Below are positions 45,327 to 54,138 of a DNA stretch of 64,000 bases, piece after piece. The position numbers were made by a program, and so were the translations under genes. The stretch's first letter is position 1. Every line of letters begins with the position of its first letter. Below the pieces are notes generated by a model. It made no database searches and was not told where the DNA came from. It was given only the letters and a program-made list of their open reading frames with translations. Where the stretch lies: the NCBI RefSeq assembly GCF_964253085.1, contig NZ_CAXUQH020000001.1, positions 6,138,001 to 6,202,000 of the forward strand. Direction: 5' to 3'. The DNA comes from Paenibacillus_E sp964253085 (GTDB lineage Bacteria; Bacillota; Bacilli; Paenibacillales; NBRC-103111).

Positions 45327-45767
45327 CTAAGCCAAAATTTGAGGGTTTGTCATAATCACAATAGCTAGGATAACCGCTACAAAAGCGATCCAGCTGAATG
45401 TTTTAATTTTCGCAGCATCCGCTGATGTACTTTTCCCTGCTGCACTGTTCGCTCTCAACTTCTTGATGCGGCCACCGATCATTCCTGTAACTGCCCCCAC
45501 AATTACGAGTAAAATGATAGCGAGCGCCATCCACAAACCAGAGAAACTACCTTCGCTGACCATCGCTCCTCCAGAGATGAAGGTAACAATCAAGGAAAAC
45601 TGACCAATTCGGTTGAGCGTAGACAGTAGTCCCATGAAGCTTTCTTGTCCTGCGCCGGATAAGCCAGCAGCTCGTCCTACAATGAAAGGGAAAACAACAT
45701 AAGATCCAAGCAATAAAGCACTAATTACGTGTAAAAAAAGCATAACATGTTGCACTGATTCTGGCAT
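45327..45767 (-). CDS. Small membrane protein with four predicted helices, function unknown
   Basis: A 146-residue hydrophobic protein. Helices appear at about 7-30, 52-70, 76-96 and 120-142, with a basic, Lys/Ala-rich cytoplasmic loop (IKKLRANSAAGKS) before the last. His and Ser/Gly in the first helix (MLFLHVISALLLGSYV) recall the small DUF2269/CopD-like membrane proteins, but the match is weak. AGGTTGA precedes the start. It is a single gene between a strong hairpin and a gap; no partner is obvious. Confidence 0.8.
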   Translation of the reverse strand: MPESVQHVMLFLHVISALLLGSYVVFPFIVGRAAGLSGAGQESFMGLLSTLNRIGQFSLIVTFISGGAMVSEGSFSGLWMALAIILLVIVGAVTGMIGGRIKKLRANSAAGKSTSADAAKIKTFSWIAFVAVILAIVIMTNPQILA

Positions 45768-45904
45768 TAAGTCAACCTCCGCAATTTTAATTAGAATCGT
45801 TCTCTTTTAGTATACAGAATCAGATTGTGGGTAACAAGAAAGCGATGTCAAAATCCCTACAAATTCACCATATCTCCATAAAACTGTGACTAAATAAGCA
45901 GAAA

Positions 45905-46013
45905 ACAACCCCTGTTCTCCCTGCGGGGAGCCTTCTAGCATTGACATTGAATGACCTTTCGATCCTTCTGTTGTCAAATCGTGCGAAGGCTTCCATACAG
46001 GAACAAGGGTTGT
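45905..46013. repeat. 109-base nested inverted repeat of unknown function
   Basis: Outer arms ACAACCCCTGTTC (45905-45917) and GAACAAGGGTTGT (46001-46013) pair at 12 of 13 positions. Inside lie TCCC/GGGGA, GCCTTC/GAAGGC (45930-45935 with 45985-45990) and TTGACA/TGTCAA. Together they give a branched fold. It ends 20 bases from the stop codon of the secreted protein gene at 46033, so it may be that gene's terminator or 3' structure, or an inserted palindromic element. The gap 45768-46032 holds nothing else I recognise. Confidence 0.7.
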
Positions 46014-46032
46014 TCTAAAATAATGGTAGTCC

Positions 46033-47607
46033 CTAAGGCAGCGGTTCTGCTGCTACATTCGCAATCGTTACAGCTTCCGTGAACTTATTCGTTGTATTCT
46101 GTCTAATCCGCATGCTCGCTGCTCCAGATGCTGTCGTATTGATTTGGACATTCACAATCTTTTCTGCGTGCCCGCTCGCATTCGCTGTCATCGAGAAGCT
46201 CGTGCTATATCCATACGCAGCTGGCCATGAGCCATCACTATTCTGTACCTTCGCCACTTGCGTTCCAGAGCTGTTGTAAATACCTATATTATAGCCAGTG
46301 GTTGTGGAGTTAGCTCCTAACCCATTCATAATAATCTTTACTTGGAATACGTAATGATTCGGCAGCTGAGCTTGATGAACGAAAGCAAATGGATCCGTTG
46401 TATTCGTAGAAGTAGGAATTCCATATGACCCTACTTTAAAAGTCGTCGGATCATACCACTTATATCCTGCTGCTGGTGCTGCCCATGGCTCCGCTTGCGG
46501 CTCCGTCGTGTTGGCCGGCTGTTCCCATGTGAATAGTGTGGTCGTCGTGTCTAAAGTCAATCCAGACACCTGAGTCAAACTCGTGTAGCTCTCTTTGGTG
46601 GCTAACCAATTGACCATATTGACGAGCAAGGTTGCGTCATTCTGCTCCTGGAAACCGGCATAGGTCGTTTTCACACCACCTGTTTCTTCCCTCTTATATT
46701 TTGGCGTCGCATCCTCAACAGGGGAGGAGTCACCGATGAAGCCTGCTTTACCAGCGCTTACCTTCGCTACAGCCACATACGGTCCTTCCGCTACGCCTCC
46801 ACCATTGTATACCCCTTGATCCACAGCACTCGCCCATTTCGTCGTTGTGGATGGTACATACACAATACCTTTCGCTTTGTTAGGATTTGTAATAGCTAAC
46901 GTCGAACCCGCATGCATAGCAACTGTGGAAACACCACTTGTAATGCCAAACGCCTGCGCACCGCTCACAATATTGTTCGCCGTTATATCTCCTAGCGCAT
47001 TGTATCGAAAACGTACCCCGAAGTTCGTAGATAACCAATCCGAGCTTGCTACGCCTGTCATCGCTGCTGATGCAGCCTCTTCGGTACTCATCCCTAATGC
47101 AGGATTCGTCCAAGCGCCATGACGATAGCCATTGAATACCTCGGATGAATCCCAACGGTTCTTATTCCGATCCGCATTGTAATGATCACCAATGAAGAAA
47201 ATACTTCCGCCTGCTTGCACATATTGCAGCATGGCGCTCTGTTCTGTGGTTTTATAAGGAATATTAGCTTCCCCTATGACGAAAACATCATAAGCAGATA
47301 AGTCCGAGAGTGTAAGTGTTGTACTTTTACGTAACTCCTTCACATAGTAACCGGCGTTTCCTAGCGCATTTGCGAAATCAGAGAAAGCCCCGTCAATCAC
47401 CCAATCTGCCGCTCCTGCGGTTTGACCATGGGTATTATCAAACAATACCTTTTTTCCATTGGGGGATGCAGGAGTAATCGTTGGTGCTGGATCATTCGGT
47501 CCTTCTGCCCATGCTTGCGGTACGACGCTTACCAATGTACTAAATATTGCTCCGGTAACCAACAATCTTCGCCAGCTTTTCTTGCGCAACCAAGTTCTTC
47601 TCAACAT
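46033..47607 (-). CDS. Secreted protein with GATase-like (GIFT-type) domain and C-terminal beta-sandwich, function unknown
   Basis: A 524-residue exported protein. I prefer the ATG at 47607 (GGTGGG upstream) because a basic signal peptide follows directly (MLRRTWLRKKSWRRLL to AWAEG). The first part (about 50-330) resembles the class I glutamine-amidotransferase-like fold used by IFT52/GldG-type binding proteins: KVLFDNTHGQ, DVFVIGEANIPY, YVQAGGSIFFIGDHYNADRN. The Cys nucleophile of true amidotransferases is not seen. The last 150 residues (about 375-524) look like a beta-sandwich binding domain. Role unknown; perhaps binding of an extracellular ligand. Confidence 0.75.
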   Translation of the reverse strand: MLRRTWLRKKSWRRLLVTGAIFSTLVSVVPQAWAEGPNDPAPTITPASPNGKKVLFDNTHGQTAGAADWVIDGAFSDFANALGNAGYYVKELRKSTTLTLSDLSAYDVFVIGEANIPYKTTEQSAMLQYVQAGGSIFFIGDHYNADRNKNRWDSSEVFNGYRHGAWTNPALGMSTEEAASAAMTGVASSDWLSTNFGVRFRYNALGDITANNIVSGAQAFGITSGVSTVAMHAGSTLAITNPNKAKGIVYVPSTTTKWASAVDQGVYNGGGVAEGPYVAVAKVSAGKAGFIGDSSPVEDATPKYKREETGGVKTTYAGFQEQNDATLLVNMVNWLATKESYTSLTQVSGLTLDTTTTLFTWEQPANTTEPQAEPWAAPAAGYKWYDPTTFKVGSYGIPTSTNTTDPFAFVHQAQLPNHYVFQVKIIMNGLGANSTTTGYNIGIYNSSGTQVAKVQNSDGSWPAAYGYSTSFSMTANASGHAEKIVNVQINTTASGAASMRIRQNTTNKFTEAVTIANVAAEPLP

Positions 47608-47805
47608 CAATTCCCACCATCCTATGGAATAATTAACCAATGTAATTTGGCTATACATATCGTATCATAGGCCATGCTCATGGGATAGCTTCTGGAAATT
47701 AATTTACAAAAACAACAACTTTTTGTGCATCACCACAAAAAAAAGTGTCGACCTCTTAGTTCACTGTTATCCTCAGCACGAATGTCCGATCATAAACGTT
47801 TCGGA

Positions 47806-49176
47806 TTAAGAAAATTTGATTATCCCTACTGAATGTAAGAACACGCAAACGATGAGTACGGGTGCTACTACACGAAGCAAGAACATCCAGGCTTTATACC
47901 AGAAGCCCTTCAACCCTGCTTCTTCTCCAGCCTTTTTCCATGCGTATCCCGTAAACAAGGTTACAACTAATCCACCGAATGGCATCAGAACGTAGGAAGT
48001 AATAAAGTCCATCCAATCAAAAATACTTTTACCTCCGGGATGGAAGTCCCCCAGCACTCCCCCGACTGAAAGTCCAGAAGGAACACCTACCAAGAAGCAA
48101 ACAATGGATAAAATAATCGCTGATTTTTTGCGGTTCCATTGCCATTTATGCATGGCATAAGCGACTGGTACTTCCAAGATGGAAATGGCAGAAGTCAACG
48201 CAGCAATGGCTAGCAATAAGAAGAACAAACCACCAAAGAAAAAACCAAATGGCATTTGAGAGAATGCTGCCGGCAGCGCCATGAACGCCAAGCCTACGCC
48301 TTCACTAGGCTGAAGCCCATAAGAAAACACCGTAGGGAAAATGACAAGACCTGCGATGAATGCATACACCAAATCACCGAAACCGATGGCGAGCGTCGCA
48401 GTACCGAGCGATTGTCTTTTTTCCACATATGAACCATAAGTTAACATACATCCCATCCCGAGCGATAATGAAAAAAACGCATGTCCCAAAGCAACTAGCG
48501 CAGACTCCGCATCCAGCTTGGAGAAGTCCGGTTTTAAGAAAAAGGACACCCCTGCTGCTGCCCCTGGCAGTGTAAGCGAACGAACCATAAGAATCAGCAG
48601 GATGATGAGAAAACCGGGAATCAAAACTTTATTGAATTTCTCAATACCACCGGAGACCCCTTTGGCGAGAATCCAGCCCGTAGTCAGCATAACAACAGCC
48701 TGCCAGAAGATAGGCCAGTAGCCCGAAGCGAACGATAGAAACTTGGTTTTATAGTCGGATCCCTCTTGAAATAAAAAGCCGCTAAACGACTCTACCGTAT
48801 AATGGAGCGTCCATCCCGCGACTACTGCATAGTAGGACATGATCATGAAAGCGGTTAGGATGGATAGCAATCCGAACGCACCCCAGTACTTTTTACCTGT
48901 AAGATTAAAAAAGGATACCGAAGCATTGCCTCTGCCTCCGCGGCCAATCGTCATCTCAGCAAGCAAAATGGGTAAGCCTACAATAATTAAACAAATGATG
49001 AACAACAGGAAAAAGGCAGCCCCGCCATGTTTACCTGTTATGTAGGGAAACTTCCACATGTTACCGAGCCCTACTGAACTGCCAATCGCGGCCAAAATAA
49101 AACCACTAGACGTAAACCGCTCAACCGTTCCTTTTTTCTTACTTGTTGCTTGTCCTGATGTCTGATCGTTGCACAT
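47806..49176 (-). CDS. Sodium-dependent amino-acid symporter, NSS (SNF) family
   Basis: Secondary transporter of 456 residues with about 11 membrane helices. Helix 1 has the sodium- and substrate-binding motif GSSVGLGNMWKFPYI, shared by MhsT/TnaT-type bacterial NSS proteins; 11 helices and about 450 residues are usual for these. It starts 50 bases after the amino-acid ABC ATPase gene on the same strand, so it appears to be the fourth gene of that operon. The regulators upstream suggest glutamine or glutamate-related control (inference); the substrate itself is open. Confidence 0.92.
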   Translation of the reverse strand: MCNDQTSGQATSKKKGTVERFTSSGFILAAIGSSVGLGNMWKFPYITGKHGGAAFFLLFIICLIIVGLPILLAEMTIGRGGRGNASVSFFNLTGKKYWGAFGLLSILTAFMIMSYYAVVAGWTLHYTVESFSGFLFQEGSDYKTKFLSFASGYWPIFWQAVVMLTTGWILAKGVSGGIEKFNKVLIPGFLIILLILMVRSLTLPGAAAGVSFFLKPDFSKLDAESALVALGHAFFSLSLGMGCMLTYGSYVEKRQSLGTATLAIGFGDLVYAFIAGLVIFPTVFSYGLQPSEGVGLAFMALPAAFSQMPFGFFFGGLFFLLLAIAALTSAISILEVPVAYAMHKWQWNRKKSAIILSIVCFLVGVPSGLSVGGVLGDFHPGGKSIFDWMDFITSYVLMPFGGLVVTLFTGYAWKKAGEEAGLKGFWYKAWMFLLRVVAPVLIVCVFLHSVGIIKFS

Positions 49177-49226
49177 GATGATGATTAACTCCTAACGTAA
49201 TTTTGATGCAATACGGATAAATCCGT

Positions 49227-49949
49227 CTATAGAATTTTGCTAAGAAATGCTTGGGTACGTTCGTGTTTGGGTGAATCGAATAATTCTGAAGGTGTTCCTT
49301 CTTCTACGATATACCCCCCATCCATGAAAATGACACGGTCTGCCACTTCGCGAGCGAAGCCCATTTCATGCGTGACGACAATCATGGTGATTCCTTCATG
49401 GGCCAAATCCTTCATCACCTGCAGCACTTCGCCGACCATCTCGGGGTCTAACGCCGAAGTTGGTTCATCGAATAACATGACACGCGGATTCATAGCCAAC
49501 GCACGGGCAATCGCTACACGCTGCTGTTGTCCACCCGACAACTGGTCAGGATAAGCATCCCGCTTTGCAGCCAGACCCACTTTACTTAGCAGTTCCATGG
49601 CTTTTTGTTCATTTTGCTGCTTATCTATTTTTTTAATGTGTTTCGGAGCCAGCATAATATTTTCCAATACGGTTAAGTGAGGAAATAAGTTAAAAAGTTG
49701 GAACACCATGCCTACATTTTCGCGTAATTGATCGATATTCGTGTTCGGAGAATTGACCTCTACATCGCCAATGACTACTTTTCCAGATGTCACATCCTCA
49801 AGAAGATTCAGACATCGCAGGAATGTACTTTTACCTGAACCCGAGGGTCCGATAACGCAAACCACTTCTTTTTCCTGTATCTTTGTCGAAATATCTTTCA
49901 GTACCTCGTTCGTACCGAATCTCTTTTTCAGGTTTTTTACGACGATCAT
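49227..49949 (-). CDS. glnQ: Amino-acid ABC transporter ATPase, GlnQ type
   Basis: Cytoplasmic ATPase of 240 residues that drives the polar amino-acid importer. The ATG at 49949 has GGAGG 11 bases upstream and overlaps the permease stop codon by 4 bases. Walker A GPSGSGKST, signature LSGGQQQ, Walker B MLFDEPTSALDP and the switch His in VVTHEMGFA are all present. Length matches GlnQ/ArtP (about 240). Substrate choice is set by the binding protein. Confidence 0.94.
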   Translation of the reverse strand: MIVVKNLKKRFGTNEVLKDISTKIQEKEVVCVIGPSGSGKSTFLRCLNLLEDVTSGKVVIGDVEVNSPNTNIDQLRENVGMVFQLFNLFPHLTVLENIMLAPKHIKKIDKQQNEQKAMELLSKVGLAAKRDAYPDQLSGGQQQRVAIARALAMNPRVMLFDEPTSALDPEMVGEVLQVMKDLAHEGITMIVVTHEMGFAREVADRVIFMDGGYIVEEGTPSELFDSPKHERTQAFLSKIL

Positions 49950-50602
49950 TGGGATGCATACCTCCTCTCTAATACGCGAGATAAGAGGGATAAAACATAG
50001 ATGATAATGAAGTAGATGATACCCACGACTCCCCATATCTCAAAAGCACGATAGTTCGCAGAGATTATGATTTCCCCGCGCTGTGTCAACTCGTTAATTC
50101 CAATAACGGACAATAGAGAAGTGTCCTTTATACTTACAATGAATTGATTAACAAAAGCAGGCACCATCCGGCGAATCGCTTGTGGTAAAATGACCAATCG
50201 CATTGTTAACCATTTACTTAATCCCAATGAGCGTGCCGCTTCCATCTGTCCTTTATTAATAGAGATAATACCACCACGGAAAATCTCCGATATATAGGCG
50301 CCCGCATTTAAACTGATGGCAATAATACCTGCGGTCTCTGCTGGTATTCGAATATCGAAGAAAGCAGGTATACCAAAATATTCAAAGAAGACCTGCACTA
50401 ATAGCGGTGTTCCACGAATGATATCAACATAAAAAGTAGCTATAGTTCGCAAGATTCTACTGGAAGAAACATTCATCAAACCCGTAATTAAACCTATAAC
50501 AAAAGCAATCGGTAAAGAAATGACAACAATTTTAAAAGTAATTAAAGAGCCTTTTAACAACATGGGTAGTGCATCTAAAATAACTTGCAGTGAGGAAGTC
50601 AC
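49946..50602 (-). CDS. glnP: Amino-acid ABC transporter permease (HisM/GlnP type)
   Basis: Permease of 218 residues with about five membrane helices. The EAA loop reads EAARSLGLSKWLTMRLVILPQ, typical of polar amino-acid importers. The start is a GTG at 50602 preceded by a G-rich ribosome binding site. It lies 95 bases after the binding-protein gene and overlaps the ATPase gene. A single permease gene suggests a homodimer. Confidence 0.92.
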   Translation of the reverse strand: MTSSLQVILDALPMLLKGSLITFKIVVISLPIAFVIGLITGLMNVSSSRILRTIATFYVDIIRGTPLLVQVFFEYFGIPAFFDIRIPAETAGIIAISLNAGAYISEIFRGGIISINKGQMEAARSLGLSKWLTMRLVILPQAIRRMVPAFVNQFIVSIKDTSLLSVIGINELTQRGEIIISANYRAFEIWGVVGIIYFIIIYVLSLLSRVLERRYASQ

Positions 50603-50697
50603 CTGACCCCACCCCTTCCTTAAGTTGAATTCATAATAGTGCTAACCTTCTGAAAACCATCCAACATGGGATAACAAAAGGTTAGCATTTGTGTTAT

Positions 50698-51501
50698 TTA
50701 TTTTGTGGATTTTCCCATATACGTATTGAGAATTTCATCATATTTTCCGTTATCTTTTAGCTTCTTAAGTCCATCATTGATTTTTTTCAACAATTCCTCA
50801 TTATCTTTACTGACCGCAATACCGTAAAAATCGCTATTCAAACGATCGCCAACGATTTTCAGCTTGGAATTTGGATCAACAGCAATCTTATAGGAGATCA
50901 CCGGAAAGTCTTCCACCGTTACATCTGCGTTTTTATTTGCGACTTCCTGATACATCGAGGGGCTATCATCGAAATATTTAACCTGCGCACCATATGTTTT
51001 AGCATATTCATCTGCAAGCTTAGCTCCGGAAGTTCCCTTTTTAATGGCAATAACTTTCCCTTTCAAATCTTCCGGGGTTTTGATCGTAGTATTATCTTCT
51101 CGAACGATTAGCGAAAGTCCCGCTTGGTAATACGGATCCGAAAGACCAACTACCTGTTTCCGTTCATCCGTAATACTGATACCAGCCAAAGCGCCATCCA
51201 ATTGTTTTGCCGTGATTGCGGGTATAATTCCTTTAAAATTCATAGGTTTTAAATCAACTTCAAATCCCTCTTCTTTGGCGATTGCGTTGATTAAATCAAT
51301 GTCTATTCCAATGTATTTCCCCTCTTTTTGAAACTCAAAAGGGGGATATGTCGCATCCGTACCGAACGAGTATTTCTTAACTGTCGTTGTTTTTGCTGGC
51401 TGAGTAGTCTCCGTAGTCTTATTCGTAGTTGCACCATTTCCACAAGCACTAAGCGATAAAGCGATAACCGTTCCCAGTACGATTGATAAACCTTTTTTCA
51501 T
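50698..51501 (-). CDS. glnH: Amino-acid ABC transporter solute-binding lipoprotein (family 3)
   Basis: Binding protein of 267 residues. Lipobox SLSAC with Cys20, a Thr-rich tether (about 22-43), then the family 3 fold: YPPFEFQKEGKYIGIDIDLINAIAKE, the ligand-contact Asp in ITDERKQ, and KKGTSGAKLA. These fit glutamine/polar amino-acid binders. It heads the operon binding protein-permease-ATPase-symporter. Upstream lies a triple repeat resembling the GlnL operator, which favours glutamine as ligand (inference). Confidence 0.9.
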   Translation of the reverse strand: MKKGLSIVLGTVIALSLSACGNGATTNKTTETTQPAKTTTVKKYSFGTDATYPPFEFQKEGKYIGIDIDLINAIAKEEGFEVDLKPMNFKGIIPAITAKQLDGALAGISITDERKQVVGLSDPYYQAGLSLIVREDNTTIKTPEDLKGKVIAIKKGTSGAKLADEYAKTYGAQVKYFDDSPSMYQEVANKNADVTVEDFPVISYKIAVDPNSKLKIVGDRLNSDFYGIAVSKDNEELLKKINDGLKKLKDNGKYDEILNTYMGKSTK

Positions 51502-51579
51502 ATAAATACCCCTTTCCCTCGATAAAATGTTTGATCGACTGATGCGATCTCTTTATGATTAAATCCTATCTGATGCTCT

Positions 51580-51605
51580 ACAGTAACTTACAGAATCCTA
51601 CAAAA
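51580..51605 (-). promoter_or_regulatory. GlnL-like operator: three TTTTGT-type repeats with 4-base gaps
   Basis: On the minus strand the order is TTTTGT, 4 bases, TTCTGT, 4 bases, TACTGT. Bacillus subtilis GlnL is reported to bind the direct repeat TTTTGT-N4-TTTTGT. The series lies 79-104 bases upstream of the amino-acid binding protein start codon, and a GlnL-like regulator is encoded next door. Confidence 0.65.
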
Positions 51606-51726
51606 TTAATTACAACACATGAAAATAAAGTTCACATGATTCACAATCACTTCCAGCTTGTAAATTTTGTATCCGATTACATTCTAAATAGACATCTACT
51701 TCATGTGATGATACATCACAGTGATT

Positions 51727-51780
51727 AAAAAAAAAGAAATTCAAACCTCCAGTCCTTACAAAATCCAGACTTAAGAGGTT
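51727..51780 (-). terminator. Terminator of the GlnK/GlnL-like operon
   Basis: On the minus strand AACCTC pairs with GAGGTT and AGTC with GACT, followed by a long T run. It begins 12 bases past the response regulator stop codon. The rest of the 51502-51791 gap is the promoter region of the amino-acid importer; a smaller palindrome, TGTGATG/CATCACA, lies near 51703-51719. Confidence 0.75.
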
Positions 51781-51791
51781 GAATTCCCTAT

Positions 51792-52694
51792 TCAACTATT
51801 AAATTTTTCAAGTGTCTCCATATAAAAAACTTGCAAAAACTTTTTGATATTTACTTTTCCTTTTTCGGGAACTTGTTCTTCATCCATGACTTTCATTTTC
51901 ATACGAACATCCTGGAAATCAAAGTAAAGCGGTGCATAATATTCAAACTTAGGATTGCTATAATCGGTTAAACCAATGGAAGCCATATTATTTAAAGCAG
52001 CCATGATCGTCCGCCGAATGCGTTGTTCTATCGCCTTACTTTCTTTCTCAACATCTTTCTGACTTTGTTTATAGGTGTGGGCCACAGCCTCATACAATTC
52101 TTTTAAAGGGGGGAAACTAGTTACCTGTCTCTGTTCGATCGCATACTCCATTAAAGCCACAATATCTTTACTGCCAATCTCACCGATGATCCCCAAATCC
52201 ATTAGAATCGTCTTTACAACATCACGAACTTTTCGTTCTTTCCGAACCGTTGATGGTTCTACGATATCCAATCTTGCTAAAGACTGCTTTATCTCAGAAA
52301 CATAGCGCTCATATTTCCACTGCTCATTGACTTTACTCAATACGTGTTCTACTTCCACACGATTAATCGGCTTATGAATAAAAAACTCGATTCCTTTTTG
52401 ATAGGCTTCTCCTACCATGTCCTTATTTTCGATTTGAGAAATCATAATAAATTTCCCATGATAACCACTGTTTTTTAATTGTGTGATGGTCTCAATACCA
52501 TCCTGATCGGGCATCAATAAATCGATCAACACAACATCCGGTTTCGATTTAAGAATCATTCGGGAACCCTCATTTCCACCTTCCGCAGTCCCCATGACCT
52601 CGCCAATGCCGGATTCATCAATAATATCTTGCAGCATACTTCTGCAGACAGCATCATCATCAACGATTATTATTGAAAGTGCCAACGACTCCAC
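51792..52694 (-). CDS. glnL: GlnL/YcbB-type response regulator
   Basis: Response regulator of 300 residues. Receiver domain (1-125) with VDDD pocket and phospho-acceptor Asp58 (LIDLLMPDQDG), a helical linker, then a C-terminal DNA-binding domain of the YcbB type (about 155-300, VKTILMDLGIIGEIGSKDIVALMEYAIE, FLQVFYMETLEKF). This architecture is that of Bacillus subtilis GlnL, which responds to glutamine. The start is a GTG inside the end of the kinase gene (35-base overlap). It should regulate the importer operon downstream. Confidence 0.88.
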   Translation of the reverse strand: MESLALSIIIVDDDAVCRSMLQDIIDESGIGEVMGTAEGGNEGSRMILKSKPDVVLIDLLMPDQDGIETITQLKNSGYHGKFIMISQIENKDMVGEAYQKGIEFFIHKPINRVEVEHVLSKVNEQWKYERYVSEIKQSLARLDIVEPSTVRKERKVRDVVKTILMDLGIIGEIGSKDIVALMEYAIEQRQVTSFPPLKELYEAVAHTYKQSQKDVEKESKAIEQRIRRTIMAALNNMASIGLTDYSNPKFEYYAPLYFDFQDVRMKMKVMDEEQVPEKGKVNIKKFLQVFYMETLEKFNS

Positions 52695-53973
52695 CCTCTT
52701 GAATTAGACTTTTTTTGGGGAGACGAGCAACAAACTGAGTTTCGATTGCTTTCTCTGATGTTCCTACAGCGATACTTCCCCCTAAGGAATGAATAATATC
52801 GCGTACATGAGAAAGACCGATGCCGGTTGCCGCTATCCCTTCTTCATTGTATTTCGTTGTATAACCTGGTTCAAATATGATCTCCTTCTTATGATCAGGA
52901 ATTCCTTTTCCGGAGTCTGTAACGATAAAACATACATCTTCTTCTTTTTCATAAACCCGAATATGGATGGTTCCGCTCTTTTCTATAGCTTCTACCGCAT
53001 TTGCCACCAAGTTATTCATGATCGTCAGTAAAGGCACATAGTGCGAAGTCTGGAGATCAAATGTCCGTTCTTTTGCAATGCGAATCTTTTTCTTCAGCAT
53101 TTCACTATAGGTTTGATTTCCCTTTACAACAAAATGCAGGATCTCCGAAAGGCTCATGTTCACGACAACTTCGCTATCGAATAATTTGAATAACCCTGCC
53201 AAAATACGTTGGGAATCCTTCTTTACTTCATGAATTTGTTGGGCGATTCCTAACGTACGCAGACTGTAATCTTGGAGATTATCCCCCTTTAATTCCCGAT
53301 AGAGATCATAGCTATCCCCGGTAATATTCTCTATTGTATCCATCGCTTTTTTCAAATAAAAGGCTTCTCCATATAAACCCGAGTTGATGTTCAGCATCTG
53401 CTCCATCCTCTTTTCCTGCTCAACATGAAGAAATCGCATCTGACTTATAACAATGCTGTTGTACAGACCGATTACAAAATAACTTCGTACTAACGCTATG
53501 ACTATAATAAGGAACCATTCTCCAAAATAAAAGGTATTCGTGCCAAGGAATATCCCACGTAAGATGATCTCCGTCTCGTTAGCAACGAAATCAATTAATG
53601 CTATATATCCCCCTAAGATCAAGGGATGGAATTCATTCATTCTTTTTTGAAACTTGCTCATTCCAAAAGCAAATACAATATAGTAACAACCGGCTGCAAC
53701 ATTATTCTGTAAGCTCTCCATAACAGTAAATGAGTGGACATGAGTAATCCAATCTACGGACTGAACGATTATGCTTACAATCCCAGTAAGAATGCCCGTT
53801 TTCACATAAGATAGATGCGGCATGAGCAATAAAAAAAACAAAAAGATACTGACACCAAGACCAATGCGAAAAAAATCATTGCTAAAGGGATTTATCTTGA
53901 ATTGTTCACCAATGGCCGTAGCTATGGCGATAACGATCATTTGTAAACTTTCGTTTTTGACTACATTCTTCAT
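52660..53973 (-). CDS. glnK: GlnK/YcbA-type sensor histidine kinase
   Basis: Membrane sensor kinase of 437 residues with several N-terminal helices (about 1-180) and no large external domain, then a short phospho-acceptor region (IAQQIHEVKKDSQRILAGL, with the His) and an ATPase domain (NNLVANAVEAIE, DSGKGIPDHKKEIIFEPGYTT, GIGLSHVRDII). This matches the GlnK (YcbA) kinase paired with GlnL. It is translated just before, and overlapping, the GlnL-like gene. A role in sensing external or membrane-proximal glutamine is by analogy. Confidence 0.87.
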   Translation of the reverse strand: MKNVVKNESLQMIVIAIATAIGEQFKINPFSNDFFRIGLGVSIFLFFLLLMPHLSYVKTGILTGIVSIIVQSVDWITHVHSFTVMESLQNNVAAGCYYIVFAFGMSKFQKRMNEFHPLILGGYIALIDFVANETEIILRGIFLGTNTFYFGEWFLIIVIALVRSYFVIGLYNSIVISQMRFLHVEQEKRMEQMLNINSGLYGEAFYLKKAMDTIENITGDSYDLYRELKGDNLQDYSLRTLGIAQQIHEVKKDSQRILAGLFKLFDSEVVVNMSLSEILHFVVKGNQTYSEMLKKKIRIAKERTFDLQTSHYVPLLTIMNNLVANAVEAIEKSGTIHIRVYEKEEDVCFIVTDSGKGIPDHKKEIIFEPGYTTKYNEEGIAATGIGLSHVRDIIHSLGGSIAVGTSEKAIETQFVARLPKKSLIQEGGVVGTFNNNR

Positions 53974-54082
53974 CCTTCGATTTGCACCTACTATGGGCTT
54001 TATTTACTAACCATGAACTAAAACTCTAATGCTTAATAGTAACATACCTCTTAGGAACTTCAAAGATTGTAAGCCATTCTGC

Positions 54083-54125
54083 AAAAAAAGGGCCAGCCTC
54101 CTAGTTCAATAGGAAGTTGGCCCTT
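54083..54125 (-). terminator. Terminator of the citZ-icd-mdh cluster
   Basis: A long stem (AAGGGCCA with TGGCCCTT, and TCCTA with TAGGA) with two internal mismatches. On the minus strand it runs into seven T. It lies 14 bases past the mdh stop codon. Confidence 0.85.
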
Positions 54126-54138
54126 CATTATAAGTAGA

